Assembly: GCF_900155885.1 (NCBI RefSeq)
Contig: NZ_FTMB01000006.1
Span: forward strand, 202,537 to 266,536
DNA from: Rhizobium sp. RU20A
Lineage (GTDB): Bacteria > Pseudomonadota > Alphaproteobacteria > Rhizobiales > Rhizobiaceae
Reading direction: 5' to 3'
Length of the DNA: 64,000 bases
Below are positions 55,284 through 64,000 of the stretch, piece after piece. A program made the translations under genes and the position numbers. The notes beneath the pieces are model-generated. The model searched no databases. It had not been told where the DNA came from and saw only the letters and a list, made by a program, of their open reading frames with translations. Each line of letters opens with the position of its first letter. The first letter of the stretch is position 1.

Positions 55284-55627
55284 AATTGTTAGTTTTTTCC
55301 TTGACAAATCGCCGGGGCTTTAAGGCCGTCATCAGACAGAGAACGCAAGAATATTGCGGCCCACACGCTCTTTGAGATATGAGTGATAGTCGCGATTTCA
55401 TAGCAGTCAATATGCTGACATTTATTTGGTCTATATTTTCGATGTCGAAACAGGTTCGTTTTAGCCATATTGCGTTGTGAACGAGCAGATGAGATCAAAT
55501 TTCTTCTTGTGGGAAAGCTTTTGTTCAGAAAATATGTTATATTTTATTTTTCAGCGTTTCATATTATAATTACAGTACTATGTACTGGTCGTCGTTTTAA
55601 TTTCAAGAACATTTACCGGCGGGTATT
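55284..55627. other. AT-rich intergenic region without a gene
   Basis: This is about 345 bp between the VpsF-like and first GT4 genes. No open frame looks coding. The AT-rich part before 55628 may hold a promoter, but no clear boxes were identified. Confidence 0.4.
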
Positions 55628-56791
55628 ATGGCTATAGACGTTCTAATGATTGGTTTGCGTAGTGTCGTGGGCGCGCAGGGCGGGGTTGAATCTCACGTTC
55701 GTCACCTTGCTGGAGAGCTCGACAAACTTGGATTGAGGGTTTCGGTTGTGGTTCGCACGCCGTATGCTGCGGCGGGGCAGACTCTTGCTGGGACGCGGGT
55801 AAAGATTTTCCGCCTTTGGGCTCCGCGATCCTCATCAGCGGAAGCTTTCGTGCACAGTTTTCTAAGTGTTCTGTATGCAGGAGTGACTCGGCCGCACGTA
55901 GTACATATCCACGCAATCGGCCCCAGTATTGTGGCGCCGATTGCGCGTCTTCTTGGCCTCAAGGTCATAACGACTCATCATGGCGAGGATTATCGCCGCG
56001 AAAAGTGGGGGGCTTTCGCAAGGCTGATCTTGCGATGCGGCGAAATTTGCCAAGCACGATTTTCCCATGGCTTGATTTGTGTCTCCAAGACGCTAGCGGC
56101 AAGATTGAGTGAAAAATATGGCCGAACGTTCTCTTATATTCCGAACGGTGTCGTAGAGCCGGAAAAATTGCCGTTTTCCGCCGTACTTGAAGAATTGGGG
56201 TTGAAAGCCGGAAAATACTTAGTGACTGTAAGCCGACTGGTGCCAGAAAAGCGACATCTCGACTTGATCGAAGCCTTCTCTAAGGTCAATATTCAAGGCC
56301 TCAAGCTGGTGATAGTCGGAACAGCGGACCATAAGTCAGAGTATGCACGGCAAGTCATTAGGGCGGCGGAACAAACGGAAGGCGTCGTTCTTGCCGGTTT
56401 CCGCAAGGGCGCCGAATTACAAGATCTATTTGAACACTCCGCCGTTTTCGCACTGCCTTCTTCGCACGAGGGTTTGCCAATAGCATTGCTGGAAGCAATG
56501 TCATACGGTTGCAAGGTCGTTGTCAGTGATATTCCACCTCATCTAGACTTGGAGCTGAGTGAAGATAACTATCATAAAATGGCCAATCCGTCGGATTTGG
56601 CCGCAAAGCTCGTGAAGCAAATTGCAGGCGATGACAACGTTAAACAAGACTGGAGCAGCAAACTTCAACAATTCCGATGGGACATAATTGCATTAAAGTG
56701 CTTGGAAAAATATGGGGAGGCTAGTCCAAGAATAAAAATGCACCGATATTCATCTCGATCCTCGGCGGATAATGTAAAAAATGAATTATAA
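55628..56791 (+). CDS. GT4-family glycosyltransferase
   Basis: This 387-residue GT-B fold enzyme has the N-terminal acceptor domain with a Gly-rich loop (GLRSVVGAQGGVESHVRHLA), then ITTHHGEDYRREKWG. The C-terminal donor domain has VTVSRLVPEKRHLDLIEAFS and an E-x7-E motif in SSHEGLPIALLEAMSYGCKV. It transfers a sugar from a nucleotide-activated donor to the lipid-linked repeat unit at the cytosolic membrane face. The tail (HRYSSRSSADNVKNEL) is polar and possibly frayed. The linkage is unknown. Confidence 0.9.
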   Translation: MAIDVLMIGLRSVVGAQGGVESHVRHLAGELDKLGLRVSVVVRTPYAAAGQTLAGTRVKIFRLWAPRSSSAEAFVHSFLSVLYAGVTRPHVVHIHAIGPSIVAPIARLLGLKVITTHHGEDYRREKWGAFARLILRCGEICQARFSHGLICVSKTLAARLSEKYGRTFSYIPNGVVEPEKLPFSAVLEELGLKAGKYLVTVSRLVPEKRHLDLIEAFSKVNIQGLKLVIVGTADHKSEYARQVIRAAEQTEGVVLAGFRKGAELQDLFEHSAVFALPSSHEGLPIALLEAMSYGCKVVVSDIPPHLDLELSEDNYHKMANPSDLAAKLVKQIAGDDNVKQDWSSKLQQFRWDIIALKCLEKYGEASPRIKMHRYSSRSSADNVKNEL

Positions 56792-57386
56792 ACAGTAATT
56801 TTGTGCATTCCATCGGCAGATTTTTCATATTAGATGAATTTTTTTGGTTCCATTTTTATTACCGGCTCGCGCACAGGACGTTCGTTGGTATAGCTCGATA
56901 GCTGCAGCGTCGCGAACTGATGCGCCGCCTCGATGCTTTCGATGATGTATTCATCGAGACATTCGGATTGGACAGTGCATTATTGAGGGATGGCGGCCGA
57001 CAACTTGGGCGAACTGGGCTGCTGATTTTTACTAACGTTTGTATGACTTGAGATCGCGGGATAGTCTAAGTGAGAATTGATGTTTGTTTAAGCCGGTTCT
57101 TGCGCCATGGAGGCGAGAGCTCTGGAGTGATCGACATGAAAACCAGCTTTGACAATTCCATCAGTCGTCCGTTTCAGGCATTACGAAAGGCACCGAGGCA
57201 AAAGATAATAAAGTCATTGTCTACGAACCTGTGCTAACAGAGGCCAATTTCTCTCTCCTGTTTTGGATGACCTTGAGGCTTTGAATTTGCAGGCACATCT
57301 GATCGTCGCCAGCCGCCTTTGCGAAGAATTCCGCGATGGTGGGGCATAAAGTATTTAACCGTGAACTGTTTGGATAGAAATAAGAA
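56792..57386. other. Long intergenic region with a possible decayed transposase tail
   Basis: On the minus strand, about 56830-56970 reads ECLDEYIIESIEAAHQFATL then SYTNERPVREP, which vaguely resembles the end of an IS3-type transposase (ECLNE...YNTERPHS). The match is weak. The remainder to the epimerase start shows no gene. An insertion or deletion event between the GT4 and epimerase genes is likely. Confidence 0.3.
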
Positions 57387-58409
57387 ATGATATCAGAAAA
57401 CCGAACCGCCTTGGTAACTGGCTCTGCTGGCTTCATCGGATATTTCCTGTGCAAGAGGCTGCTTGCGGACGGGTTCCGCGTGATTGGTGTCGATGCAATG
57501 ACTGACTATTACGACGTGGCGCTGAAGCAGCGTCGGCAGTCCATGATTATGCAATCGCAAAATTTCCGTGCGGTCAACGACAGGATAGAAACGCCTGGCC
57601 TGTTGATGGACTTATTTGCCAAGGAAAAGCCGGATGTCGTCGTCCATTTGGCCGCTCAAGCGGGAGTACGCCATTCGATCGATTTCCCGCGATCCTATTT
57701 GGAATCCAATCTCGTCGGCACGTTCGAGTTGTTGGAAGCCATGCGCGCCTTTCCGCCGGCTCACTCGCTTCTCGCTTCGACCTCATCCGCTTACGGTGCC
57801 AACACCGAAATGCCGTATATTGAAAACGTGCGCGCCGACCATCAGATGTCCTTCTATGCTGCGACGAAAAAAGCGACCGAGAGCATGACGCATTCCTATG
57901 CACATCTGTTTGACCTGCCGTCGACGATGTTCCGCTTCTTTACCGTCTATGGCCCATGGGGACGTCCAGATATGGCGCTTTTCAAATTCACCAGGGCGAT
58001 CTTGGCAGGCCAGCCCATTGATGTTTACAATTACGGCGATATGAGCCGGGACTTCACCTATGTCGGGGATTTGGTCAATGCCGTCCGCCTCCTTATCGAT
58101 ACGCCGCCGGTGCGTCCAAAAGACGGGGTTGTGCTCGCAGGCGACAGCTTATCGCCGGTGGCTCCATTCCGCGTCGTCAATATCGGCAATTCCGAACCTG
58201 TGCAGCTGACTGCCTTCATTGAAGCCATTGAGGAGGCGACCGGAATGAAAGCGGAGCAGAAGCGGATGCCGATGCAGGCAGGAGACGTACCCGCGACTTG
58301 GGCCGACACATCACTTCTAACATCACTTACGGGGTACGCACCTCGTACCTCGGTCACCGAGGGCGTTAAGCACTTCGTCAATTGGTATCGTGACTATTTT
58401 AATGTCTAG
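57387..58409 (+). CDS. NAD-dependent epimerase, UDP-glucuronate 4-epimerase-like
   Basis: This 340-residue short-chain dehydrogenase of the extended type has NAD-binding TALVTGSAGFIGYFLCKRLL (GxxGxxG) at residue 10. VVHLAAQAGVRHSI precedes the catalytic STSSAYG and the YAATK pair (Tyr, Lys). TVYGPWGRPDMALFKFTRAI is the hallmark of the UDP-glucuronate/galacturonate 4-epimerase branch. It would supply UDP-galacturonate for the polysaccharide. No strong ribosome-binding site precedes the ATG. Confidence 0.92.
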   Translation: MISENRTALVTGSAGFIGYFLCKRLLADGFRVIGVDAMTDYYDVALKQRRQSMIMQSQNFRAVNDRIETPGLLMDLFAKEKPDVVVHLAAQAGVRHSIDFPRSYLESNLVGTFELLEAMRAFPPAHSLLASTSSAYGANTEMPYIENVRADHQMSFYAATKKATESMTHSYAHLFDLPSTMFRFFTVYGPWGRPDMALFKFTRAILAGQPIDVYNYGDMSRDFTYVGDLVNAVRLLIDTPPVRPKDGVVLAGDSLSPVAPFRVVNIGNSEPVQLTAFIEAIEEATGMKAEQKRMPMQAGDVPATWADTSLLTSLTGYAPRTSVTEGVKHFVNWYRDYFNV

Positions 58410-59017
58410 GATTTCGCTCACCTAATTAACTCCAAGGCATCGTAAGCCTAACGGAAACGAGGGTGGATCCGGGCACCGGCGCTGGGCTTGCTTGTTGTTG
58501 AAGGTCTCGCCGAATCTGTTGTCAGGCCGTATTGGGTCAGATTGAAGTGATCTAATCGCCGTTGGATGAAATTTCAGTGGCCAGGTGAATATCTAAACGA
58601 GGTCGGTAAAGCCGGTCGCGCCAAACTGAGACAGCTAGTCAAGCCGGTGAAAGGTAAAAAATTGAGAAGGGCGTACGCGACAATCCAAGGTTTTTAGGTC
58701 ATGCGCTTTTTACGCGAGTTCCAGAGCTATGATCTTCAGCCTGACAAAAGACATCCAGGGAGAAGCTCGTATCTTTGAACTGACTTTCGGCATCGGGGCA
58801 CCACGCCATCCGAAGTAATGACGTTATTCGTCCAAAATCTCGAAAATAAAGGCGACAGATCAACGTAATTTGCAAAGACATTGGTTTCTATATTTGGCAG
58901 TAGAATTTTAGAAATATTAAACATAATTAAATTATTAAATAATTGTTATATGAGGCTAAATTCCAATATGCTACGAAATCATTCCGCTTATATTCTTTCA
59001 ACTGGTTCAGCCTGCGC
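58410..59017. other. Intergenic region without a recognisable gene
   Basis: This is about 600 bp between the epimerase and flippase genes. No credible coding frame is seen. The AT-rich end (58900-58960) could hold the promoter for the flippase and glycosyltransferase operon. A TTG at 58943 extends the flippase frame, but the extra residues do not look like part of it. Confidence 0.35.
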
Positions 59018-60475
59018 ATGCTGTTGAAACAGACATGGCAATATCTGCCCGCTCAGATCATCGCACCGGCGGTCCAGATCATCTCTGTTCTGGTGTGGGC
59101 GCATCTGCTTCCATTGGAGGAAGTCGGCAAGGTGACGCTGGTCGTTGCTATGCAAGATGTGCTATTCGCCGGCCTTTTTATGTGGTGGTCGCACTTTGCA
59201 CTTCGCTTCTTGCCGCGCTTTGCTACACAGGAGCAGCGGCGGGGCTTTCTTGATACGGAACTGACGGCTCTCGCGGGGTCGTCCGTTCTGCAGCTTTTGA
59301 TCATGCTGATCGTAAGCCACTTCTATTTCCACGAGCCGCCCACCCCTCTCTTTTACGTCTCGGTGACGGCCTTTGTTCTGGTGCGGTCGCTCTCGACCTA
59401 TCTGGCAGAGCGGGCGCGTGCGGATGTTCGCATTCTGCTTTACACGACATTGCAGGCGGCTTTCCCCGCTTTGGGACTGCTTCTGTCGATCATTGTCTGT
59501 TTCTATGTCTCGGCATCCGCAGAATATGTGCTGCTGGCAACTATGCTGCCGCAACTTGCTGGCGTTGTCATGGTCGTTCTGGTGACGGATATTGGCCGTG
59601 GCGGCGCGCGTCCAGACAAGGCAATGCTGAAGAGCGCATTCGCCTTCGGTTTACCACTGACGGTCGGCTCGATGCTCGCCGTCGTTGCCCTCAACGCGCC
59701 GCGCTTCATCGTCGATCGCATGCTGGGCATTGCCGCGACTGGTATTTTTGCGGTCAGCTACGGTCTCGGCATCCGCGCCTCAAGCTTCGCCGTGATGCTG
59801 GTGACGGCCGGTGCCTATCCGCTGGCTGTGCGCAAGATGGAAGAAGAGGGCCTTGAGGCCGCATACAGGCAACTTTCCGCCAACATGATTCTCGTGGCGC
59901 TTACCGTGGCGCCCGTCGCCTGCGGTCTGATCGGCATCAACACTTCCGTTATCCGGATATTCCTGCCGGAAACCATGTGGGAGACGGCCTATGTTCTGCT
60001 GCCGTTGTCGACGCTCTGCGGTCTTTTTCGCTATTTGCGGTCGCATACCACGGATCAGGTTTTTCTGATTCGCTCCAAGCCGCGTTATGTGACGATGATC
60101 GCCACCATCGACCTGGTTCTGGCGGTCAGTCTCACTTTTGTCGGCCTGTCGCTGTTCGGGTTGTGGGGGGCTGTGCTCGGCCCTCTCGTCACGGCGGCAC
60201 TCACCTGGGCGACCAGCCTTCTGATCACGCAAATCAGGTTCGGCTTTCCCTTTCCGGGATCAGTTGTTCTGCGCATTATTGCTGCTGCAGTCATTATGAT
60301 GCTGGTTGTTCTCGAACTGCCAACAACGGAATCCCCTCTGGTTCTGGCGGGGCAGGTCGGACTCGGTTGCGTCATTTACATCGCGGTACTTGCATTGTTC
60401 TTCCCGACCTATTGCGCGGTAGTCCTTCGCAGACTCAGGGCCAAGCTCCTGACACCCAAAGAGGTTCAAAAGTGA
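59018..60475 (+). CDS. Wzx-type polysaccharide flippase (MOP superfamily)
   Basis: This 485-residue protein has about 12-14 membrane helices. The start MLLKQTWQYLPAQIIAPAVQ fits Wzx proteins, and PRFIVDRMLGIAATGIFAVS is the family's mid-protein signature. It would flip lipid-linked oligosaccharide repeat units across the inner membrane. The ATG at 59018 gives the expected N-terminus though no Shine-Dalgarno is obvious. Its stop overlaps the next gene's GTG by 4 bp, so the two are coupled. Confidence 0.88.
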   Translation: MLLKQTWQYLPAQIIAPAVQIISVLVWAHLLPLEEVGKVTLVVAMQDVLFAGLFMWWSHFALRFLPRFATQEQRRGFLDTELTALAGSSVLQLLIMLIVSHFYFHEPPTPLFYVSVTAFVLVRSLSTYLAERARADVRILLYTTLQAAFPALGLLLSIIVCFYVSASAEYVLLATMLPQLAGVVMVVLVTDIGRGGARPDKAMLKSAFAFGLPLTVGSMLAVVALNAPRFIVDRMLGIAATGIFAVSYGLGIRASSFAVMLVTAGAYPLAVRKMEEEGLEAAYRQLSANMILVALTVAPVACGLIGINTSVIRIFLPETMWETAYVLLPLSTLCGLFRYLRSHTTDQVFLIRSKPRYVTMIATIDLVLAVSLTFVGLSLFGLWGAVLGPLVTAALTWATSLLITQIRFGFPFPGSVVLRIIAAAVIMMLVVLELPTTESPLVLAGQVGLGCVIYIAVLALFFPTYCAVVLRRLRAKLLTPKEVQK

Positions 60476-61617
60476 AGCTTCTCCTCCTTTCAAGCGAATT
60501 CCCGCCGCGTCTCGGTGGCATTGGAACTTACTCGCTGGAAATGGCCATGGCCGCCTGTGAGCTGGGGCTTGACGTCACGGTCGTTGCCGCCGATTACGGC
60601 GAAGACCAAACGGAAAAAGACAGAAACTTTCCTTTCAACGTCATCCGCTATCCCGGCGGCGAGCACCAAATGGGCGACATTCCGGCCAAAATTGCCCTTG
60701 TAAGGAAGATTGCCCGCGAAGCTGGTCACTTTGATTTCGTCCATGCGGCAGACTGGCCGTTTTACATGCCATTGGCCCTTTCGCGCTATCGTCGCAGCGC
60801 CAAATGCGTGCTGACGTTTCATGGTACGGAAGTGACTTTCATGCAAAACCCCAAGCGTGCCATTCTTCTGCGTTTGATGCGCTTCTGGAGCGGTTGGGCG
60901 GATTATATCGCCAACAGCCGCTATACCGGCAATCTGCTGCGTGCCGGTTTCAACCTCCCCGATAAGCGCGTGCGCTCCATTGGTCTCGGTGTTGCGGAAA
61001 GTTGGCTGGAGGCACGTGTCGACAAGCAGATCGCCCGCCAGGAGCGCGGCATTCCTGCGGAAAAATTCTTGATTGTCTCGCTTGGGCGCGTCGTTCCGCG
61101 AAAGGGGCATCTTGTTCTCGCCAGGGCGCTTGCGCTGCTGCCTGTCGATGTGCTTGCAAACATGCAATGGCAGATCGCCGGGCCGTTGCTGGACCCGCAA
61201 TACGAAGCCGAGGTCCGGGCCGCAGCCAACGATCTGGCTTGTGAGACCGTGATCACCGGAAAGCTAGCCGATCAAGAGGTCAAGCTGACCTTATCATCTG
61301 CTGACCTATTCTGCCTTCCCGGCTATTTCACTGCCGATGGCGCGGTCGAAGGCTTCGGCCTGGTCTATCTAGAAGCGGGTGCTCTCGGTGTGCCGTCCGT
61401 TGCAACGAATGTCGGCGGTGTTCCGGATGCGATCGATGATGGCGAAACTGGTATTCTGGTGCCGCAGAACGACAGTGCCGCGATCGCCGCGGCCATCCTG
61501 AAACTTTACAGGGAGCCGGATGAATTGAACCGTCTTGCGAATGGCGCGCTTCTGCGTGCGCAACGGTCCGGCTGGAGGAATGTCGTGCGCCAGACCTACC
61601 AGCTTCAGTCTGTTTGA
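60472..61617 (+). CDS. GT4-family glycosyltransferase
   Basis: This 381-residue GT-B enzyme starts VKLLLLSSEFPPRLGGIGTY (Gly-rich acceptor loop). VLTFHGTEVTFMQNP follows, then the donor domain with IVSLGRVVPRKGHLVLARAL and the E-x7-E region VEGFGLVYLEAGALGVPSVA. The start is a GTG at 60472 overlapping the flippase stop (GTGA). It lies 46 bp before the next glycosyltransferase gene, so the three probably form one operon. Confidence 0.93.
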   Translation: MKLLLLSSEFPPRLGGIGTYSLEMAMAACELGLDVTVVAADYGEDQTEKDRNFPFNVIRYPGGEHQMGDIPAKIALVRKIAREAGHFDFVHAADWPFYMPLALSRYRRSAKCVLTFHGTEVTFMQNPKRAILLRLMRFWSGWADYIANSRYTGNLLRAGFNLPDKRVRSIGLGVAESWLEARVDKQIARQERGIPAEKFLIVSLGRVVPRKGHLVLARALALLPVDVLANMQWQIAGPLLDPQYEAEVRAAANDLACETVITGKLADQEVKLTLSSADLFCLPGYFTADGAVEGFGLVYLEAGALGVPSVATNVGGVPDAIDDGETGILVPQNDSAAIAAAILKLYREPDELNRLANGALLRAQRSGWRNVVRQTYQLQSV

Positions 61618-61663
61618 TGCTCAAAGCTGTTTGCCCGCGTCCTTCCACTGCCAGAGGTGTCTA

Positions 61664-62791
61664 ATGCCGACCATAGTCGTCTTCATGATCAATTCGCTCG
61701 CCGGCGGCGGCGCTGAACGGATCATGGCCCGCCTTGTCGCCAACTCGACAGAGTGGGCCGGCCGCTATGAAATACATCTTGTGCTTCTGGATGAGGAGAA
61801 GGCGGCATATGATCTGCCGGAATGGGTCACAGTCCACCGGCTGGACACCGGGTTTTCGCTGACAAGAGGTGTCTGGCGTGCCGTAGCGCTTATGTGGCGC
61901 CTGAGACCGGCGGTGTGTCTCAGTTTTCTATCACGGTCCAATTTCATCAATGTCATTGCTGCAAGACTTCTGGGCTACAAGGCGGTTATCAGTGAGCGGG
62001 TCAACGCATCAAGCCACCATTCGAAGACCCTTTCGGGGAAATTGGCCCGGTTTCTGACACGCTTTCTTTATCCGCATGCGGATCGGATTGTCTGCCCGTC
62101 TGCCGGCATAGCGGTTGATCTGGTGGAGAATTTCGCCGTTGCCGATGGAAAGAACGTCGTCATTCCCAATCCCATCGACACGGACAGGATCTGGCAACTG
62201 AGTAAAGAAGCGGTCACCGCACCGACGGAACGCCCTTATATTGTTGCTGTGGGACGCCTCGTCGAAAACAAGAATTTCGGCATGCTGCTAAATGCCTTTG
62301 CAATGGCTGACACGTATCTCGACCTTGTTATTCTGGGAGAAGGCCCGTTGCGCCAGGAGCTGCAAACGCAGGTCGGCGAACTTGGCTTGCAAGGGCGGGT
62401 CCACTTTCCCGGCTTTGCGAGTAATCCTTTTCCCATTATCAGCAACGCTTTTGCCTATGCCTTGCCATCGAATGCAGAAGGATTTCCCAACGGGTTGGCG
62501 GAGGCCATCAATCTGGGGGTGCCGGCAATTTCGACCAACTGCCTTTCCGGCCCCTCCGAGATTCTAGACGACAAGGGCAGCATAGCGGTTAGCTCGGTCT
62601 ATAAAGCGCTTTACGGCGTTCTGGTTCCGGTTGATGACGCGTTCGCCATGGCAGAGGGCATAAAGTTGATGACGGACGAGACCATACGCCGGCACTATGC
62701 CGCGCAGGCGCTGCAAGGCGCGACCCGCTATCGCCTCACGCCTGCGATCAACGCCTATTGGCAGGTTATTGAGAATGAACTAGTGATTTGA
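61664..62791 (+). CDS. GT4-family glycosyltransferase
   Basis: This 375-residue GT-B enzyme starts MPTIVVFMINSLAGGGAERI, the GGGAER loop typical of GT4 enzymes that act on capsule or exopolysaccharide. VISERVNASSHHSK, VVIPNPIDTDRIW and VAVGRLVENKNFGMLLNAFA follow. The E-x7-E motif lies in SNAEGFPNGLAEAINLGVPA. AGAGGTG precedes the ATG. It is the last gene of the flippase/glycosyltransferase operon; an IS3-type remnant follows. Confidence 0.93.
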   Translation: MPTIVVFMINSLAGGGAERIMARLVANSTEWAGRYEIHLVLLDEEKAAYDLPEWVTVHRLDTGFSLTRGVWRAVALMWRLRPAVCLSFLSRSNFINVIAARLLGYKAVISERVNASSHHSKTLSGKLARFLTRFLYPHADRIVCPSAGIAVDLVENFAVADGKNVVIPNPIDTDRIWQLSKEAVTAPTERPYIVAVGRLVENKNFGMLLNAFAMADTYLDLVILGEGPLRQELQTQVGELGLQGRVHFPGFASNPFPIISNAFAYALPSNAEGFPNGLAEAINLGVPAISTNCLSGPSEILDDKGSIAVSSVYKALYGVLVPVDDAFAMAEGIKLMTDETIRRHYAAQALQGATRYRLTPAINAYWQVIENELVI

Positions 62792-62941
62792 AACTTGTGA
62801 TGTGGTATTCGAGCGCATCGCGCTGATTTTTGCTAATAAACGCTGATTGTGAACAAAAAATCTAACTCTCATGCTTGGTCATCTGATGGCGGTGTTGTTG
62901 CATAGACTGTTTATTTCCACTGAGAGCTGACGCGGTAGAGT

Positions 62942-63557
62942 TTGATGAAGCAGGAGCAGCTGGTCGTCGCCGGGCCGCATCGACGGCGTTTTCGATCATA
63001 TCTAGTAGAAATCGGTCCGGCGCCCGAGAACATAATCAATCGCGACTTCTATGCAGAAGCGCCAAACGTAAAATGTCTGACAGATAGCACCGAGTTACAG
63101 ATTCCAGCCAGGAAGGTCTACCTCGCACTTATCATCGACTCCTTTGACGGTATGGTCATCACTTGGTCGATTGGAACGCAACCAGATGCGGGTCTGGTCA
63201 ATACCATGCTGGACGCCGCCAGCGAGACCGTGACCGAAGTGGACGAACGGCCAATCGTCCATTCTGATCGGGGAGTTCATTATCGATGGCCAGGCTGGCT
63301 AACCCGGATCAGCGAAGCGAAGCTGGCTCGCGTGATATCCCGAAGGGTCTGGTCACAAGACAACGCCGCGTGCGAAGGCTTCTTCGGCCGGTTGAAAACG
63401 GAACTCTTCTGTCCTTGGGACTGGAAGGCCATGACAATCAAGCAGTTCGTCGCCGAGGTAGATGCATAGGTTCGCCAGTACAACGAAAAGCGCGTCAAGA
63501 TATCGTTGGGGTCGCTCATCCCGGTCGAATATCATAAGAGCCTCGGCCTGATCATAT
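62942..63557 (+). pseudogene. IS3-family OrfB remnant
   Basis: This is the catalytic half of an IS3 transposase with all three acidic residues: CLTDSTEL (Asp), IVHSDRGVHYRW (Asp) and NAACEGFFGRLKTELF (Glu). TAG at 63467 interrupts the frame; the same frame continues VRQYNEKRVKISLGSLIPVE to a natural stop at 63555. The N-terminal 100 or so residues and orfA are missing. An IS-end-like sequence (TGTTTATTTCCACTGAGAGC) lies about 30 bp upstream. Confidence 0.85.
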
Positions 63558-63680
63558 AAAGCAGTCCAAGTTTTCGTCTGCCCCCGCGGGGGGGGGGGCA
63601 GTTCTCAGCGCAAATCAATCGACCGCCGTCAGATTTTTCGAATCATCTAGTTTTCTGTCCACAAGCAAGGATATTGGGTT
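63558..63680. other. Spacer before the chain-length gene, with a G-run
   Basis: CCCCCGCGGGGGGGGGG-like sequence near 63585-63598 may be the right end of the IS3 remnant or a slippage-prone run. AAGGATATTGGGTT precedes the next start codon. Confidence 0.4.
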
Positions 63681-64000
63681 ATGAGTAGCGAAATCGATCT
63701 TAAAAGCGTGCTGGGCATGGTTCAACGCCAGGCGTTCTCAATATTTTCACTGTTCGTCTTTATCACCGTCCTCGGTGTGCTGTTTGCCTATTCTTTCACG
63801 CCAAAATATGCGGGGACGGCGCTCGTTGTGGTAGAGTCAAAGCCGTCGAACCTGCTAGATCCGCAGGCTCTCTTGAACGGAGGCATCACGGACAATGCCC
63901 GTATTGAGAGCGAGGTGAACATCATCAGCTCCGACGGCGTGCTTCTGGACGTCGTGCGCAGCCAGAACCTGATTTCCGATGACGAGTTCGGCGTCAAGCT
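63681..64000 (+). CDS. Wzz/Wzc-type chain-length determinant protein, cut by window edge
   Basis: This is the N-terminal 106 residues. A short cytoplasmic lead (SSEIDLKSVLGMVQRQAF) precedes one membrane helix (SIFSLFVFITVLGVLFAYSF). The periplasmic Wzz domain then starts with TPKYAGTALVVVESKPSNLL and ITDNARIESEVNIISSDGVL, the typical order. Whether a C-terminal tyrosine kinase (Wzc/ExoP type) follows cannot be seen. It sets polymer length and couples to export. It belongs to the same locus as the glycosyltransferases upstream. Confidence 0.9.
   Translation, partial: MSSEIDLKSVLGMVQRQAFSIFSLFVFITVLGVLFAYSFTPKYAGTALVVVESKPSNLLDPQALLNGGITDNARIESEVNIISSDGVLLDVVRSQNLISDDEFGVK

Noticed and set aside
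63585..63598. G-run as a phase-variation tract of the chain-length gene
   Set aside because: It lies about 85 bp upstream of the start codon, outside any reading frame, and probably belongs to the IS3 remnant end.
32947..64000. Second copy of the tRNA-Gln 3' end as island right border
   Set aside because: No repeat of the T-arm/acceptor sequence was found within the window; the border, if any, lies outside.

Overview
The window looks like a chromosomal segment of a Rhizobiaceae-type alphaproteobacterium. The evidence is a ccrM cell-cycle methyltransferase, the gene order mutY / DciA-like / DsbA-like / smc, a FabMG-like reductase, a PhaZ depolymerase, and GC-rich intergenic palindromic elements. 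The species cannot be fixed from sequence reading alone.

Positions 1-32631 are a GC-rich, densely packed core. In order they hold a partial PHB depolymerase; a GST; an EAL/degenerate-GGDEF membrane protein, a RimJ-like acetyltransferase, an M16 peptidase and thrC, all on the minus strand; a lipoprotein; a HAD phosphatase; YjbR and DUF1284 proteins; ccrM with a strong terminator; an NTF2-like/HAD pair; mutY; a DciA-like protein; a Phd/VapC toxin-antitoxin pair; a DsbA-like thioredoxin; smc; a FabMG-like reductase; ppdK; and DUF1499, LysR, MBL-fold, cupin and DJ-1 genes. Bipartite inverted repeats, and one 183-bp tandem repeat, fill many of the gaps.

A tRNA-Gln(TTG) gene at 32947-33021 marks a sharp change. 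From there to the right edge the sequence is visibly less GC-rich and full of insertion sequences. It contains an IS66 element with a passenger gene and an amber-interrupted tnpC (33220-36404), a beheaded IS3 element, a nested IS21 > IS66 > ISL3 stack (44301-48640), and fragments of IS21, IS3 and IS5 elements up to about 50350.

Between and after the IS blocks lies a surface or exopolysaccharide locus. The left part (36893-44270) is an acyl-modification module: two exported SGNH hydrolases, two acyltransferase-3 proteins, one acyltransferase-3/SGNH fusion, and a truncated VpsF-like gene. The right part (50434-64000) has a Tat-type GH10 glycoside hydrolase, a Sel1-repeat exported protein, a full-length VpsF-like polymerase/ligase, three GT4 glycosyltransferases, a UDP-glucuronate 4-epimerase-like enzyme, a Wzx-like flippase and the start of a Wzz/Wzc-type chain-length protein. 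Together they suggest a Wzx/Wzy-type O-acylated polysaccharide pathway. The priming glycosyltransferase and outer-membrane export gene are not in the window and may lie beyond its right edge. This tRNA-linked locus, and its redundant acyl-editing set, is the most promising part for something undescribed.
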